64,000 nucleotides of DNA from an uncultured Prevotellaceae bacterium (GTDB lineage Bacteria; Bacteroidota; Bacteroidia; Bacteroidales; Bacteroidaceae), in the NCBI GenBank assembly GCA_902761605.1, contig CACWLC010000007.1:1-64000 (forward strand). Reading direction: 5' to 3'. Of the stretch, positions 52,144-61,664 are shown piece by piece (the stretch's first letter is position 1; every line of letters begins with the position of its first letter). A model generated the notes under the pieces. That model was not told the origin of the DNA. It did not search any database and saw only the letters and a program-made list of their open reading frames with translations. The translations under genes were made by a program, and so were the position numbers.

Positions 52144-54317
52144 AACAGAAGTTTAATGTTATTACATCGACTTGCGTGCCGTTGCAGTTGGAGAATGTGG
52201 ATACCGACCAGATTATCCCTGCGAGGTTTCTGAAGGCTACGACGAGGGAGGAGAGTTTCTTCGGAGATAATCTCTTCAGAGACTGGAGATATAATGCTGA
52301 CGGTACACCAAATAGGGATTTTGTACTGAATAATCCAGAATATTCCGGATGTATCCTTGTGGCAGGAAAGAACTTCGGTTCCGGTTCATCCAGAGAACAT
52401 GCTGCATGGGCTATCGCCGGTTATGGTTTCAAGGTGGTCATCAGCAGTTTCTTTGCAGATATACACAAGAACAACGAACTGAATAATTTCGTTCTGCCCG
52501 TGCAGGTCACTGAGGCGTTCCTAAACGAAATCTTCCAGAGTATTAAGGATAATCCTCAGACTCAGGTGAAAGTTGATCTTCCCAATCAGACCGTCACCAA
52601 CCTCTCTACAGGTCATAGTGAGACATTCGAGATCAATGCCTATAAAAAACATTGTCTTATCAATGGTTTGGATGACATTGATTTCCTGGTTCAGAATCAT
52701 GATAAGACATTAGAATGGGAGAAGCAGAACAATATCACCAATGACTCTGCTAATGAGATAGGATACAGGTTTAAGCGAAAAGAACCGTTTGTAGAAATTA
52801 TGGATTCCACACTTCGTGACGGAGAACAGACAAGTGGTGTATCTTTTCTTCCCCATGAGAAGCTGATGATGGCTCGTATGTTGCTTCATGAGTTGAATGT
52901 GGATCGTATCGAGGTTGCCTCAGCCCGTGTGTCAGATGGTGACAAAGAGGCGGTGCAGATGATCTGTCGTTATGCAGAGAAGATCGAGAAACTCGGAAGG
53001 GTAGAGGTCCTTGGGTTTGTGGATGACGGAAAGAGTATCGACTGGATTGAGAGTTGTGGTTGTAAGACCCTGAATCTATTGGCAAAGGGTTCGTTGAAAC
53101 ACTGTACCCAACAGCTTAATAAGACCCCCGAGGAACATATCAAAGATATACGAAAAGAGGTGAGATACGCCCGAAGCAAGGGTATCACCGTTAATTTGTA
53201 TCTCGAGGACTGGTCGAATGGAATGAAGGAGTCGCCATCATACGTTTATCAGTTGATGGATGCTCTGTGCGACTGTGGTATCCGTCGTTTTATGTTGCCC
53301 GACACATTGGGAATCATGAATCCCCTGCAGTGTATCGAATACTTCAGGAAGATGATAAAGAGATATCCTGATACACATTTTGACTTCCATGCCCATAACG
53401 ATTACGATCTGGCAGTGTCAAACTCATTGGCAGCTGTGTTAAGTGGAGCCAAGGGACTGCATGTGACAGTCAACGGACTCGGTGAGCGTTGTGGTAATGC
53501 ACCCCTCTCAAGTGTTCAGGTGATTCTGAAGGATCAATTCCATGCAAAGACAAATATCATTGAGAATAAGCTCAACGACATCTCACGTCTTGTAGAGAGC
53601 TATAGTGGTATAGCCGTTGCGCCTAATCAGCCAATCATCGGAGACAATGTCTTTACCCAGGTGGCAGGTGTCCATGCAGATGGAGACAAGAAAGACAACC
53701 TCTATCAGAACGACCTTGTGCCAGAGCGATTCGGAAGACGAAGAGAATATGCGTTGGGTAAGAATAGTGGTAAGGCAAATATCGCGAAGAATCTTGAGGA
53801 GTTGGGTCTGGAGCTGACACCAGAACAGACCCGTCGTGTAACCCAGCGAATCACGGAGCTTGGTGACAAGAAAGAGATTGTAACTCAGGAAGATCTGCCA
53901 TTTATCGTGAGTGATGTGCTCAAGCACGATGCCCCGGAGGATAAGGTGAAGCTGGTCAGTTATGTGGTATCTACCGCCTATGGTCTTAAGCCCGGTGCGA
54001 ATATCAAGGTAGAGATAAACGGTCAGCAGTATGAGGCAGGTGCCACTGGTGACGGTCAGTATGACGCTTTCGTCAAGGCACTGAGATTTATATACCGTAA
54101 GTATCTTGACCGTACTTTCCCGTTGCTTGCCAACTATGCGGTGACTATTCCTCCCGGTGGTCGTACAGATGCACTTGTGCAGACTGTCATCACATGGAAT
54201 GATAATGGTAAGATGCTCCGTACCCGTGGTCTTGATGCCGACCAGACAGAAGCAGCTATCAAGGCAACATTTAAAATGCTTAATATAATAGAAAACGAAC
54301 AAAACGATAAGCTATGA
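52140..54317 (+). CDS. fusion of 3-isopropylmalate dehydratase small subunit with a citramalate/2-isopropylmalate-synthase-like enzyme
   Basis: 725-residue two-enzyme fusion. Residues about 1-195 are LeuD, with [13 protein letters not shown] and the swivel-domain motif [16 protein letters not shown]. After a charged linker (about 196-217), residues 218-725 form a DRE-TIM synthase with [32 protein letters not shown] and [14 protein letters not shown], plus a C-terminal LeuA-dimer-type domain. Unlike leuA, this domain matches the (R)-citramalate/homocitrate-like group of Bacteroidota, which lets the LeuCDB enzymes serve isoleucine synthesis from pyruvate. The exact substrate is inferred. An internal ATG at 52800 could give the synthase alone. 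The frame is continuous. Confidence 0.88.
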   Translation: MKQKFNVITSTCVPLQLENVDTDQIIPARFLKATTREESFFGDNLFRDWRYNADGTPNRDFVLNNPEYSGCILVAGKNFGSGSSREHAAWAIAGYGFKVVISSFFADIHKNNELNNFVLPVQVTEAFLNEIFQSIKDNPQTQVKVDLPNQTVTNLSTGHSETFEINAYKKHCLINGLDDIDFLVQNHDKTLEWEKQNNITNDSANEIGYRFKRKEPFVEIMDSTLRDGEQTSGVSFLPHEKLMMARMLLHELNVDRIEVASARVSDGDKEAVQMICRYAEKIEKLGRVEVLGFVDDGKSIDWIESCGCKTLNLLAKGSLKHCTQQLNKTPEEHIKDIRKEVRYARSKGITVNLYLEDWSNGMKESPSYVYQLMDALCDCGIRRFMLPDTLGIMNPLQCIEYFRKMIKRYPDTHFDFHAHNDYDLAVSNSLAAVLSGAKGLHVTVNGLGERCGNAPLSSVQVILKDQFHAKTNIIENKLNDISRLVESYSGIAVAPNQPIIGDNVFTQVAGVHADGDKKDNLYQNDLVPERFGRRREYALGKNSGKANIAKNLEELGLELTPEQTRRVTQRITELGDKKEIVTQEDLPFIVSDVLKHDAPEDKVKLVSYVVSTAYGLKPGANIKVEINGQQYEAGATGDGQYDAFVKALRFIYRKYLDRTFPLLANYAVTIPPGGRTDALVQTVITWNDNGKMLRTRGLDADQTEAAIKATFKMLNIIENEQNDKL

Positions 54318-55375
54318 AACTGAACATTGCGATTCTTGCGGGCGATGGTATCGGTCCCGAGATAATGAAACAAGGTGTGGCTGTGCTCGATGCGATAGCA
54401 GAGAAGTGTGGTCATCAGTTTATTTACGAAGAGGCCATCTGTGGTGCCCATGCCATTGAGGAAGTAGGAGACCCGTATCCCGACTCAACCCATGAGGTAT
54501 GTATGCGTGCTGATGCAGTACTCTTTGCCGCTGTAGGTGACCTGAAATACGATAATAACCCGACAGCAAAGATCCGTCCTGAGACAGGTCTTCTGGCCAT
54601 GCGTAAGAAGCTGGGGCTCTTTGCGAATGTCCGTCCTGTGACAACATTCGACTGTCTGCTCCATAAGTCTCCGCTTAAGGATGAACTCATCCGCGGTGCT
54701 GACTTCATCGTGCTTCGCGAACTCACTGGAGGAATGTATTTCGGTGAGAAACATCAGGATGACGATATGGCTTATGACACAGATATCTACACCCGTCCTG
54801 AGATTGAGCGAATCCTGAAACTCGGTTTTGAGATGGCTATGCAGAGAAACAAACATCTCACTGTAGTAGATAAGGCAAATGTGCTTGCTTCATCACGTCT
54901 GTGGCGTCAGATAGCTAAAGAGATGGAACCACAGTATCCAGAGGTGCGCACAGACTATATGTTTATCGACAATGCCTCGATGCGAGTACTCACCGAACCA
55001 CGTTTCTTTGATGTTATTGTGACAGAGAACACCTTTGGAGATATCCTGACAGACGAGACAAGTTGTATTACCGGTTCCATGGGTCTGCAGCCATCATCAT
55101 CGCTCGGAGAACATACTCCACTCTTTGAACCCGTTCATGGCTCATGGCCTCAGGCAGCAGGACAGAACCTCGCCAATCCTCTGGCTCAGATACTATCAGC
55201 TGCTATGTTGCTTGAGCACTTCGGACTCAATGAAGAGGGGAACCTTATCCGTAAAGCTGTAAATGCATCCCTTGATGCCAATGTGCGAACACCTGAGATA
55301 CAGGTAGAGGGCGGAGCAAAGTATGGAACACGTGAGGTAGGAGAGTGGATTGTTAATTATATAAAGAATGCATAG
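54314..55375 (+). CDS. leuB: 3-isopropylmalate dehydrogenase
   Basis: 353-residue NAD-dependent dehydrogenase giving 2-ketoisocaproate, or 2-ketobutyrate from the citramalate route. Family blocks are [15 protein letters not shown] at the start, [17 protein letters not shown] near 95, the substrate-binding [13 protein letters not shown] near 193 and the NAD-binding [14 protein letters not shown] near 274. It overlaps the fusion gene by four bases (ATGA), so translation is probably coupled. Confidence 0.97.
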   Translation: MKLNIAILAGDGIGPEIMKQGVAVLDAIAEKCGHQFIYEEAICGAHAIEEVGDPYPDSTHEVCMRADAVLFAAVGDLKYDNNPTAKIRPETGLLAMRKKLGLFANVRPVTTFDCLLHKSPLKDELIRGADFIVLRELTGGMYFGEKHQDDDMAYDTDIYTRPEIERILKLGFEMAMQRNKHLTVVDKANVLASSRLWRQIAKEMEPQYPEVRTDYMFIDNASMRVLTEPRFFDVIVTENTFGDILTDETSCITGSMGLQPSSSLGEHTPLFEPVHGSWPQAAGQNLANPLAQILSAAMLLEHFGLNEEGNLIRKAVNASLDANVRTPEIQVEGGAKYGTREVGEWIVNYIKNA

Positions 55376-56039
55376 ACAACTACTGTTTTTCATATCGCTA
55401 CTCCTGGTGTCTGGACTCTCAGCCCAGACACGTCAGGAATGGCGTGATTCCCTGGAAGTGCTTACTGCAAAGATAGGTAAGGATCCCAATAACCTCAACC
55501 TTCATCTTCTTAAGGCAGAGACTAACATCAATCTCGAGCAATGGGACTATGCACTTGCGGAATACGGAAAGATACTCCATGCAGACGAGAAGAATCTTGC
55601 CGCTCTCTATTTTCGTGCCTATGTACATATGCAACAGAAGCACTATGATCTGGCCCGTGTAGACTATGAGTCGTTTCTGTTACTGGAGCCGGAACATTTC
55701 GAGGCTCGATTGGGGTTAGCCCATGTGTTGCAGAAGCTGGGGCGCAAGACAGAGACAACAGATGAGCTTAACCGTTTGATACAGATGTTTCCTGACTCAG
55801 CTGATGCCTATGCTGCCCGTGCTGCCTATGAGACAGAGCTGAAGCAATATGACATCGCCCTCTATGACTGGGATGAAGCCATACGTCGTAAGCCTCTTAA
55901 TTCAGGTTTCGTTGTCTCAAAGGCCGATATTCTTATAAAGCTCTATCGTATGGATGAAGCGAGAAAGGAACTCAATGCCGCTATCAAAAGAGGTGTTCCC
56001 CGGTATGCTCTGAAAGAGTGGCTCGATAAATGTAAGTAA
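55368..56039 (+). CDS. exported tetratricopeptide-repeat protein
   Basis: 223-residue protein with a signal peptide ([20 protein letters not shown]) and about five TPR units from residue 35 to the end (for example [20 protein letters not shown] and [18 protein letters not shown]). It overlaps leuB by eight bases and ends at a terminator, so it belongs to the leu transcript. Why a periplasmic TPR protein is in this operon is not clear. A scaffold role is all that TPRs suggest. Confidence 0.85.
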   Translation: MHRQLLFFISLLLVSGLSAQTRQEWRDSLEVLTAKIGKDPNNLNLHLLKAETNINLEQWDYALAEYGKILHADEKNLAALYFRAYVHMQQKHYDLARVDYESFLLLEPEHFEARLGLAHVLQKLGRKTETTDELNRLIQMFPDSADAYAARAAYETELKQYDIALYDWDEAIRRKPLNSGFVVSKADILIKLYRMDEARKELNAAIKRGVPRYALKEWLDKCK

Positions 56040-56043
56040 AAAA

Positions 56044-56073
56044 AAATCCCAGCCTCGCCTGAGGTTGGGATTT
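56044..56073. terminator. bidirectional terminator between the leu operon and mmdC
   Basis: Thirteen-bp stem AAATCCCAGCCTC/GAGGTTGGGATTT (one G-U pair) with loop GCCT, an A run before and TTTCTTT after. It serves both convergent units. Confidence 0.88.
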
Positions 56074-56094
56074 CTTTATATTATAAAAGAGCGA

Positions 56095-56526
56095 TTACTC
56101 GATATATACGAGAGCCTCGTCTTCCATTACGCTCTGGCCTACCTTTACTACGATAGCACTGATCTTACCAGATTTCTCAGCCTGAAGGGCATTGGCCATC
56201 TTCATCGCCTCGAGCACAACAACAGTGTCGCCAGCGGCTATTTCCTGTCCCTCTGTCACGCAGATGTCTGTGATGACACCAGGCAGAGGAGCCTTGACAG
56301 CTGTGCCGGAAGCAGATCCAGAAGAAGCTGCAGAAGAACCACCCTCTGAAGCATCGCTTTCAGCTACTTTGCGAACAACAGGCTTTGGCTTCTCGGGCTC
56401 AGCCTTCTTCTCCATCTCTACAGTATATTCCTCACCATTCACGGTAAGAGTAGCAATGTTCTCAGTGATGTCGCTGATGACAACCTCGTACTTGTTGCCG
56501 TTGATTGTATACTTATATTCTTTCAT
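56095..56526 (-). CDS. biotin carrier subunit of a biotin-dependent decarboxylase
   Basis: 143-residue biotinyl protein. The biotin attachment motif is EAMKM (near 110) in the C-terminal lipoyl/biotinyl domain (about 75-143). An Ala/Ser/Gly-rich flexible linker (about 57-75) follows an N-terminal small domain. It is the last gene of the mmd unit; the terminator 22 bp downstream shows that no beta subunit is cotranscribed. Best read as the carrier of methylmalonyl-CoA (or oxaloacetate) decarboxylase. Confidence 0.93.
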   Translation of the reverse strand: MKEYKYTINGNKYEVVISDITENIATLTVNGEEYTVEMEKKAEPEKPKPVVRKVAESDASEGGSSAASSGSASGTAVKAPLPGVITDICVTEGQEIAAGDTVVVLEAMKMANALQAEKSGKISAIVVKVGQSVMEDEALVYIE

Positions 56527-56538
56527 TTTCTTACTCTT

Positions 56539-56688
56539 TTATGGTCTTGGTGTGAATGTTTGCGCATATCCGTTCCACTGAGTGGGGTGGGCATTGATTG
56601 TGATGATGCCCGGCTCCACGTCGTGAACGTTATTGCCTAAGTGCTCATGCAGTGCAAGAGCAATAGCTGCATATACTTCGTTGTTCAT
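56539..56688 (-). CDS. 49-residue OadG-like small subunit
   Basis: Small gene between mmdA and the biotin carrier. The product MNNEVYAAIALALHEHLGNN and on ends with TQWNGYAQTFTPRP. In other Bacteroidota a short protein with the same pattern (an A-rich helix, a V/I-rich strand, then W and Pro/Arg-rich end) lies at this place and resembles the C-terminal tail of OadG gamma subunits. It has no membrane segment. The start is 13 bp after mmdA and its stop is 12 bp before the carrier gene. Confidence 0.72.
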   Translation of the reverse strand: MNNEVYAAIALALHEHLGNNVHDVEPGIITINAHPTQWNGYAQTFTPRP

Positions 56689-56701
56689 AATTCTCAATTA
56701 A

Positions 56702-58267
56702 TTACATTGGGATATTACCATGCTTCTTTGCAGGCAGGGCATCACGCTTGGTAGCAAGCTGAGCCAGACCGCGACAGATGCGGAAACGGGTGTTACGTGG
56801 CTCAATGACATCATCGATATAACCGTACTTGGCTGCCTGATAAGGATTAGCGAAGAGCTCGTTGTACTCATCCTCCTTCTCTGCGATGAATGCCTTGACA
56901 TCCTCACCGGCTTCCTTCTTTGCCTTTGCCTCCTTAGCATAGAGCACTGCAGCAGCACCTGAGGCACCCATAACGGCAATCTCAGCTGATGGCCATGCAT
57001 AGTTAAGGTCGGTGTGGAGCTGCTTAGACCCCATAACGATGTGAGATCCACCGTATGACTTACGCAGTGTAACAGTGATCTTGGGCACTGTAGCTTCACC
57101 GTAAGCATAGAGCAGCTGAGCACCATGGAGGATGACAGCGTTGTACTCCTGACCTGTACCTGGGAGGAATCCAGGAACGTCAACGAGAGAAACGATAGGA
57201 ATATTGAACGCATCGCAGAAACGAACGAAACGAGCGCCCTTACGAGAAGCGTTAACATCGAGCACACCAGCATAGCAAGAAGGCTGGTTGGCAACGATAC
57301 CTACGCTCTGGCCGTTGAAACGTGCGAAACCTACGATGATATTCTTTGCGAACTTAGGCTGTACCTCGAAGAACTCACCATCGTCGACAACAGCACCGAT
57401 CACCTTATACATATCGTATGCCTCGTTGGGGTTCTCAGGGATAATCTCATTGAGAGAATCCTCCATACGGTTGATAGGATCGCTTGTTGGCTTGAAAGGA
57501 GCTGTCTCCATATTGTTTGATGGGATATAGCTCAGCAGAGTCTTCAGCATCTGCAGACCCTCTTCCTCAGTCTTTGCCGTGAAGTGAGTAACACCCGACT
57601 TTGTGGCATGAACAGATGCACCGCCAAGATGCTCCTGGTCGATATCCTCGCCAGTCACGGTCTTCACAACCTTAGGACCGGTAAGGAACATATAAGATGT
57701 GCCTTCCATCATCAGGGTGAAGTCGGTGAGGGCAGGGCTGTATACAGCACCACCGGCACAAGGACCGAAGATACCGGAAATCTGAGGAATGACACCTGAT
57801 GCCAGGATGTTACGCTCGAAGATCTCAGCATAACCGGCAAGGGCGTTGATACCCTCCTGGATACGTGCACCACCAGAGTCGTTGATACCGATACATGGTG
57901 CACCCATCTTCATGGCCATATCCATCACCTTACAGATCTTCTGGCTCATGGTCTCAGAGAGAGAACCGGCATGAACGGTGAAGTCCTGTGCGAAGATGAA
58001 TACCAGACGACCGTCGATAGTACCGCTACCGGCTACTACACCATCACCAAGGAACTGCTTCTTCTCCATGCCGAAGTTATGGCAACGGTGCTCCTTAAAC
58101 ATATCATACTCTTCGAAGCTGCCTTCGTCGAGTAACATGTCAATACGCTCACGTGCTGTGTACTTGCCACGCTCGTGCTGCTTCTGAATTGCTTTCTCAC
58201 CACCACCGAGACGAGCCTGTTCACGCTTCTCGATGAGTTGCTTGATCTTTTCTAATTGCTTACTCAT
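56702..58267 (-). CDS. mmdA: methylmalonyl-CoA decarboxylase alpha subunit / acyl-CoA carboxyltransferase
   Basis: 521-residue carboxyltransferase. It transfers the carboxyl group between methylmalonyl-CoA and carrier-bound biotin. The N-terminal half shows [20 protein letters not shown] and [12 protein letters not shown], and the C-terminal half [17 protein letters not shown] and [22 protein letters not shown], the crotonase-like halves of this family. The same fold serves propionyl-CoA carboxylase, so direction cannot be told from sequence. It sits after the epimerase, in the succinate-propionate pathway order. Confidence 0.93.
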   Translation of the reverse strand: MSKQLEKIKQLIEKREQARLGGGEKAIQKQHERGKYTARERIDMLLDEGSFEEYDMFKEHRCHNFGMEKKQFLGDGVVAGSGTIDGRLVFIFAQDFTVHAGSLSETMSQKICKVMDMAMKMGAPCIGINDSGGARIQEGINALAGYAEIFERNILASGVIPQISGIFGPCAGGAVYSPALTDFTLMMEGTSYMFLTGPKVVKTVTGEDIDQEHLGGASVHATKSGVTHFTAKTEEEGLQMLKTLLSYIPSNNMETAPFKPTSDPINRMEDSLNEIIPENPNEAYDMYKVIGAVVDDGEFFEVQPKFAKNIIVGFARFNGQSVGIVANQPSCYAGVLDVNASRKGARFVRFCDAFNIPIVSLVDVPGFLPGTGQEYNAVILHGAQLLYAYGEATVPKITVTLRKSYGGSHIVMGSKQLHTDLNYAWPSAEIAVMGASGAAAVLYAKEAKAKKEAGEDVKAFIAEKEDEYNELFANPYQAAKYGYIDDVIEPRNTRFRICRGLAQLATKRDALPAKKHGNIPM

Positions 58268-58305
58268 TATTTTATTTGACTATTTGACAATTACTATTTG
58301 ACTAT

Positions 58306-58716
58306 TTATTCGGGGTGTTCGCAGAGCTCTGTGAGGATACCACAGGTAGACTTTGGATGGAGGAATGCGATGTTAAGACCCTCAGCACCCTTACGAGGCT
58401 TCTCGTCGATCAGACGAACGCCCTTCTCTGATACTTCTGCAAGACCTTTGGCAACGCCATCCTCCACGCAGAATGCTACATGATGCACACCTTTGTTGCC
58501 CTTATCGAGCCACTTCTGGATAGTGCTCTCTGGTGATGTCGGCTCCAGCAGCTCTAACTTCACTTCGCCACAGCGAAGGAAAGCAGTCTTAACTTTCTGG
58601 TCCTCAACTACTTCTGTTGCATAACACTCTAAGCCCAGTACTTCTGTGAAGTATGGCAGGCTCTCCTCAATGCTCTGAACTGCGATGCCCAGATGCTCAA
58701 TGTGGGAAATCTTCAT
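58306..58716 (-). CDS. mce: methylmalonyl-CoA epimerase
   Basis: 136-residue vicinal-oxygen-chelate protein interconverting (R)- and (S)-methylmalonyl-CoA. The metal ligand His is in ISHIEHLGIAV (near 6), with VHHVAFCVED and the Glu in the LELLEPTSPES block. The start at 58716 is set by the -7 element at 58753-58760, which the longer reading frame would include. It leads the mmd unit; the 38-bp gap before mmdA is built from CTATTTGAC-like repeats. Confidence 0.93.
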   Translation of the reverse strand: MKISHIEHLGIAVQSIEESLPYFTEVLGLECYATEVVEDQKVKTAFLRCGEVKLELLEPTSPESTIQKWLDKGNKGVHHVAFCVEDGVAKGLAEVSEKGVRLIDEKPRKGAEGLNIAFLHPKSTCGILTELCEHPE

Positions 58717-58752
58717 ATCATTAAGAATTAGTTTATTTATATAAATAATGTG

Positions 58753-58760
58753 CAAAGATA
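58753..58760 (-). promoter_or_regulatory. -7 element of the epimerase-mmd promoter
   Basis: Minus-strand TATCTTTG, 37 bp upstream of the ATG. The -33 side is not clear. Confidence 0.6.
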
Positions 58761-58820
58761 GTCATTTCCTACGATATAACGAAGAAACTCATAGTTTATT
58801 TAGCCTTTTTTATAAAAAGA

Positions 58821-58854
58821 AAGATTGCCGAACGTTTTTAAGTACGGCAATCTT
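58821..58854. terminator. terminator after the DUF4842 gene
   Basis: Ten-bp stem AAGATTGCCG/CGGCAATCTT; on the minus strand it is followed by TTCTTTTTAT. It ends the DUF4842 gene 26 bp after its stop. Confidence 0.75.
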
Positions 58855-58879
58855 ATTATGACAGGGTAAATAGAGTCCC

Positions 58880-61543
58880 TTATTTACTAAATTGGTTTAT
58901 TATCACATAATCCTCACTTTCTATGAAATCCATCCAGCTATTATACATCTGTGCATTCTGTACCCAATTCTGGAATGTCCTATATGCTTTATCTATACCC
59001 ATATATTCTCTTGGATAGTCAAAATCACCAGGTAAGATCAATGCATAAGGTGGTTTTCCAACTTCAGGAACACCGATTGTCTGACCAGTACTTGCATTGC
59101 GTACCTTTATCTTGCTGAGGAACTTAGGAATACTCATATCAGAAGCTATTCTGTACCAACTTGATTTAGGGCTATAATCACTTCCTCTTCCTTGCATTGT
59201 GTTAACGAACCTTGCTTCGCCAGTCTCATCTTCAACGCGGAAGAATGCATGTATTTCTTTGCTCATCAAATCTGTTTCGTCATCAAGAAGAGTTCCCTCA
59301 ATACCTTCTAAATACAGGTTGTCTGTAGCTCCTACAGCTATTATACTAAGTTGAACTTCATCAGTCTTTGTCTTAGAACGAACGCAACGCAGAACAACGT
59401 CATTAAGATCGTAGTCAGCAGATCCAGGTCGGTCTTCGAAGCACATTGTGTATGCCATCCGTGCTGTCCTGTCTTCTGGAATGTCCTCAAATAGATATGT
59501 ACCGCTGACAGCAGAAGTTGAAATGACTGGGTCTGCCACAGCCTCGGGCTTAACTGAAATCTCACCTGTGAAGTCCTTCTCTATGGCGTTGATGTTAAAT
59601 CCGCCTAACTCGATGATAATATCACTGAAGTTACAGTCAGAACCGTCCTCGAAGCAGAGATAGGTCTTTAGGTTGGCATTGAACATTCCGATACGAGGGC
59701 TGTTAATCTCCATCGAGTAATTACTATTGTTAATTCTAAGGGCGTTTTTGAACTGGCCGAATTGGTTGGTTTCGGTATTCAACTCTCCGTAAGAATACAT
59801 ACAACCACTCATGTCATTCCAGTAATTGCTACCAACTTTTCTCAACATGAAGCCGATGTTGTAGCCTGCTGGGATAATTGGTGAAGGAGTGATATCCGGG
59901 TCTTCATAGGTGTATGTGCCTAATCCAATGTCACTCGGGGTCTTCATAATATCTGCATAACTTGATGCAGGCTCATATTCCTCTATTGTCCATGTGAGGG
60001 TCGCTCTTATCGTCTTGTTTTTCCATTCACTGGCTATCCTTATGGAAGCATCTGATTTAATAACGATTTTGTTCGTCCAGTCAGTAGGGTTCAACTGAGC
60101 AATACGGATATTACTTTGTTGAGTGGTCTTTTTGTCGTTCTCGTCGACGAAGAAGAAACTACAGTTAGACACATTACCCTCTGATATTTCTTTGAATGAG
60201 GGACGATCTTTATTATATGAATATAAGAATGTGCCAGAACCGATATTATAGAATAGTACGGTACTGTCTTTCTCGTTTAAAAACAGCTGCCATAACTGAT
60301 ACGGAAGTCGGGCGTTATCGTTAGCGAACGGATCCATCATGCTTTCGTCGACATTGTTCTTTGTAGAATGGGTCAGGCATTTACCCTTTTCAGCGTTTTT
60401 AATACGATAGAGACCTGACTGCACTTTATAGTTTAAATGCTTGAGTGTCTTTTCGACTTTCTCGAAATCAGAGGGGCTGCCATAGTAAGGTAGGATAAAC
60501 TCATGATGCTTCTCAAAATCGAATTTCTTGCTGGAAGTGAAAACAGATTTCTCTGTTGCAAAATCTACAGCCTTGAACTTCGGCAGATGCTTGATGTATT
60601 CAGTCTTCGACATGCCTGAAGCTTCCACTTCTGACTCCGTAAAATAATAATAATACAAGTCACACATACCAGCCTCAGTGGATGCAAGCTGAACGGGAAT
60701 GAAGGAGATGGGTGCCTTACCATTGCTGATAAGATGGTTGTCGAACAACTGTACTGCGCTGCCCTCATTGATGAGTTTCAGGTTATCACGCTTGTTGGTT
60801 CCAGATCCATCACGGTAAAGACAAGATTTGAAGATAGTCGTAAGCTCATCTTTCTCATCTGGTGTGATTGGGTCGACGTCTCTGTAAATAGCTCCGTTAT
60901 TGAAATACCATCCGTTTCCTACGCTTCCGGATGCCAACCACAGACGATCATTTTCCCAACCAGTATTCCTCCAATGGCTGATACTGCCAGAGTTCGCATT
61001 AGCATTAGCTCTGATAGTACGCTCGGCATTGAAAGAGTTGATAGAGTTCTCTGCAAGCATTTTAATCTGAGACAGGTCAGGCGTACTTACGGATGCTCTT
61101 GTGAAACCACTTCTTGTGCGGGTTTGGGCTGAACTACTGAAAGAAACTTTAGTGTCTTGGAGACTGAACCCCTTGACGTAATAGTGACCATCATCGTCAA
61201 CACAAGCTGCAACCAAAAGATCATTGCCTCTTGGAGATTCGAAAGAGAGTTTTTTTGTCTCTCCTTTACTAACATTGACTTCTGCCAACACCTTAGCCTG
61301 GTCGTTGAAGAATGGAGACTCAGTAAGAATCTGAATTTTAGTGATATTGTTCAAAGGTGCATCTGCTGTAACCTGAATAGAACCAGAGTCAATACACCTC
61401 CAATCTTGATTTGGATCGATAATACCAAATAATTCTTCAGCATTCTCTTTAATCTGTTGTGCCTGAGCACCATCCAAGTCCAAGTCTGAACAGCTGCTAA
61501 GGGCTAATGAGCCCAAAATAGTTAGGATAAATAATTTTTTCAT
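58880..61543 (-). CDS. DUF4842/LruC-type lipoprotein
   Basis: 887-residue surface-directed lipoprotein. The lipobox LALSSC gives the lipidated Cys at 18. The C-terminal region (about 690-887) is a DUF4842 domain with the signature CFEDRPGSADYDLNDVVLR and KIHAFF-like strand EIHAFFRVED. A central ricin-B-like or beta-trefoil-like stretch (about 375-470, GLYRIKNAEKGKCLTH, and SGTFLYSYNK) is tentative. Such proteins are probably adhesins or glycan-binding components; no enzyme motif is seen. It is a single gene with its own promoter, next to a TonB-dependent receptor on the same strand. Confidence 0.8.
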   Translation of the reverse strand: MKKLFILTILGSLALSSCSDLDLDGAQAQQIKENAEELFGIIDPNQDWRCIDSGSIQVTADAPLNNITKIQILTESPFFNDQAKVLAEVNVSKGETKKLSFESPRGNDLLVAACVDDDGHYYVKGFSLQDTKVSFSSSAQTRTRSGFTRASVSTPDLSQIKMLAENSINSFNAERTIRANANANSGSISHWRNTGWENDRLWLASGSVGNGWYFNNGAIYRDVDPITPDEKDELTTIFKSCLYRDGSGTNKRDNLKLINEGSAVQLFDNHLISNGKAPISFIPVQLASTEAGMCDLYYYYFTESEVEASGMSKTEYIKHLPKFKAVDFATEKSVFTSSKKFDFEKHHEFILPYYGSPSDFEKVEKTLKHLNYKVQSGLYRIKNAEKGKCLTHSTKNNVDESMMDPFANDNARLPYQLWQLFLNEKDSTVLFYNIGSGTFLYSYNKDRPSFKEISEGNVSNCSFFFVDENDKKTTQQSNIRIAQLNPTDWTNKIVIKSDASIRIASEWKNKTIRATLTWTIEEYEPASSYADIMKTPSDIGLGTYTYEDPDITPSPIIPAGYNIGFMLRKVGSNYWNDMSGCMYSYGELNTETNQFGQFKNALRINNSNYSMEINSPRIGMFNANLKTYLCFEDGSDCNFSDIIIELGGFNINAIEKDFTGEISVKPEAVADPVISTSAVSGTYLFEDIPEDRTARMAYTMCFEDRPGSADYDLNDVVLRCVRSKTKTDEVQLSIIAVGATDNLYLEGIEGTLLDDETDLMSKEIHAFFRVEDETGEARFVNTMQGRGSDYSPKSSWYRIASDMSIPKFLSKIKVRNASTGQTIGVPEVGKPPYALILPGDFDYPREYMGIDKAYRTFQNWVQNAQMYNSWMDFIESEDYVIINQFSK

Positions 61544-61587
61544 ATAAATAATTTTTTTAGTTGCAACTTAATTGAATATAGTCGCTG

Positions 61588-61595
61588 CAAATTTA
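61588..61595 (-). promoter_or_regulatory. -7 element of the DUF4842 gene
   Basis: Minus-strand TAAATTTG, 45 bp upstream of the ATG; an ATTG-like -33 lies about 18-19 bp further up. Confidence 0.6.
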
Positions 61596-61664
61596 GTGGT
61601 TTTCATCGATAAACAATCGGTTTATACTTATTAAGATTATTAATTTAACATTATTTAAGCAAAA

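Noticed and set aside
58268..58305. CTATTTGAC repeats between the epimerase gene and mmdA as operators
   Set aside because: They lie inside a transcribed gap and resemble other simple intercistronic repeats of this genome; no dyad or fixed spacing is present.
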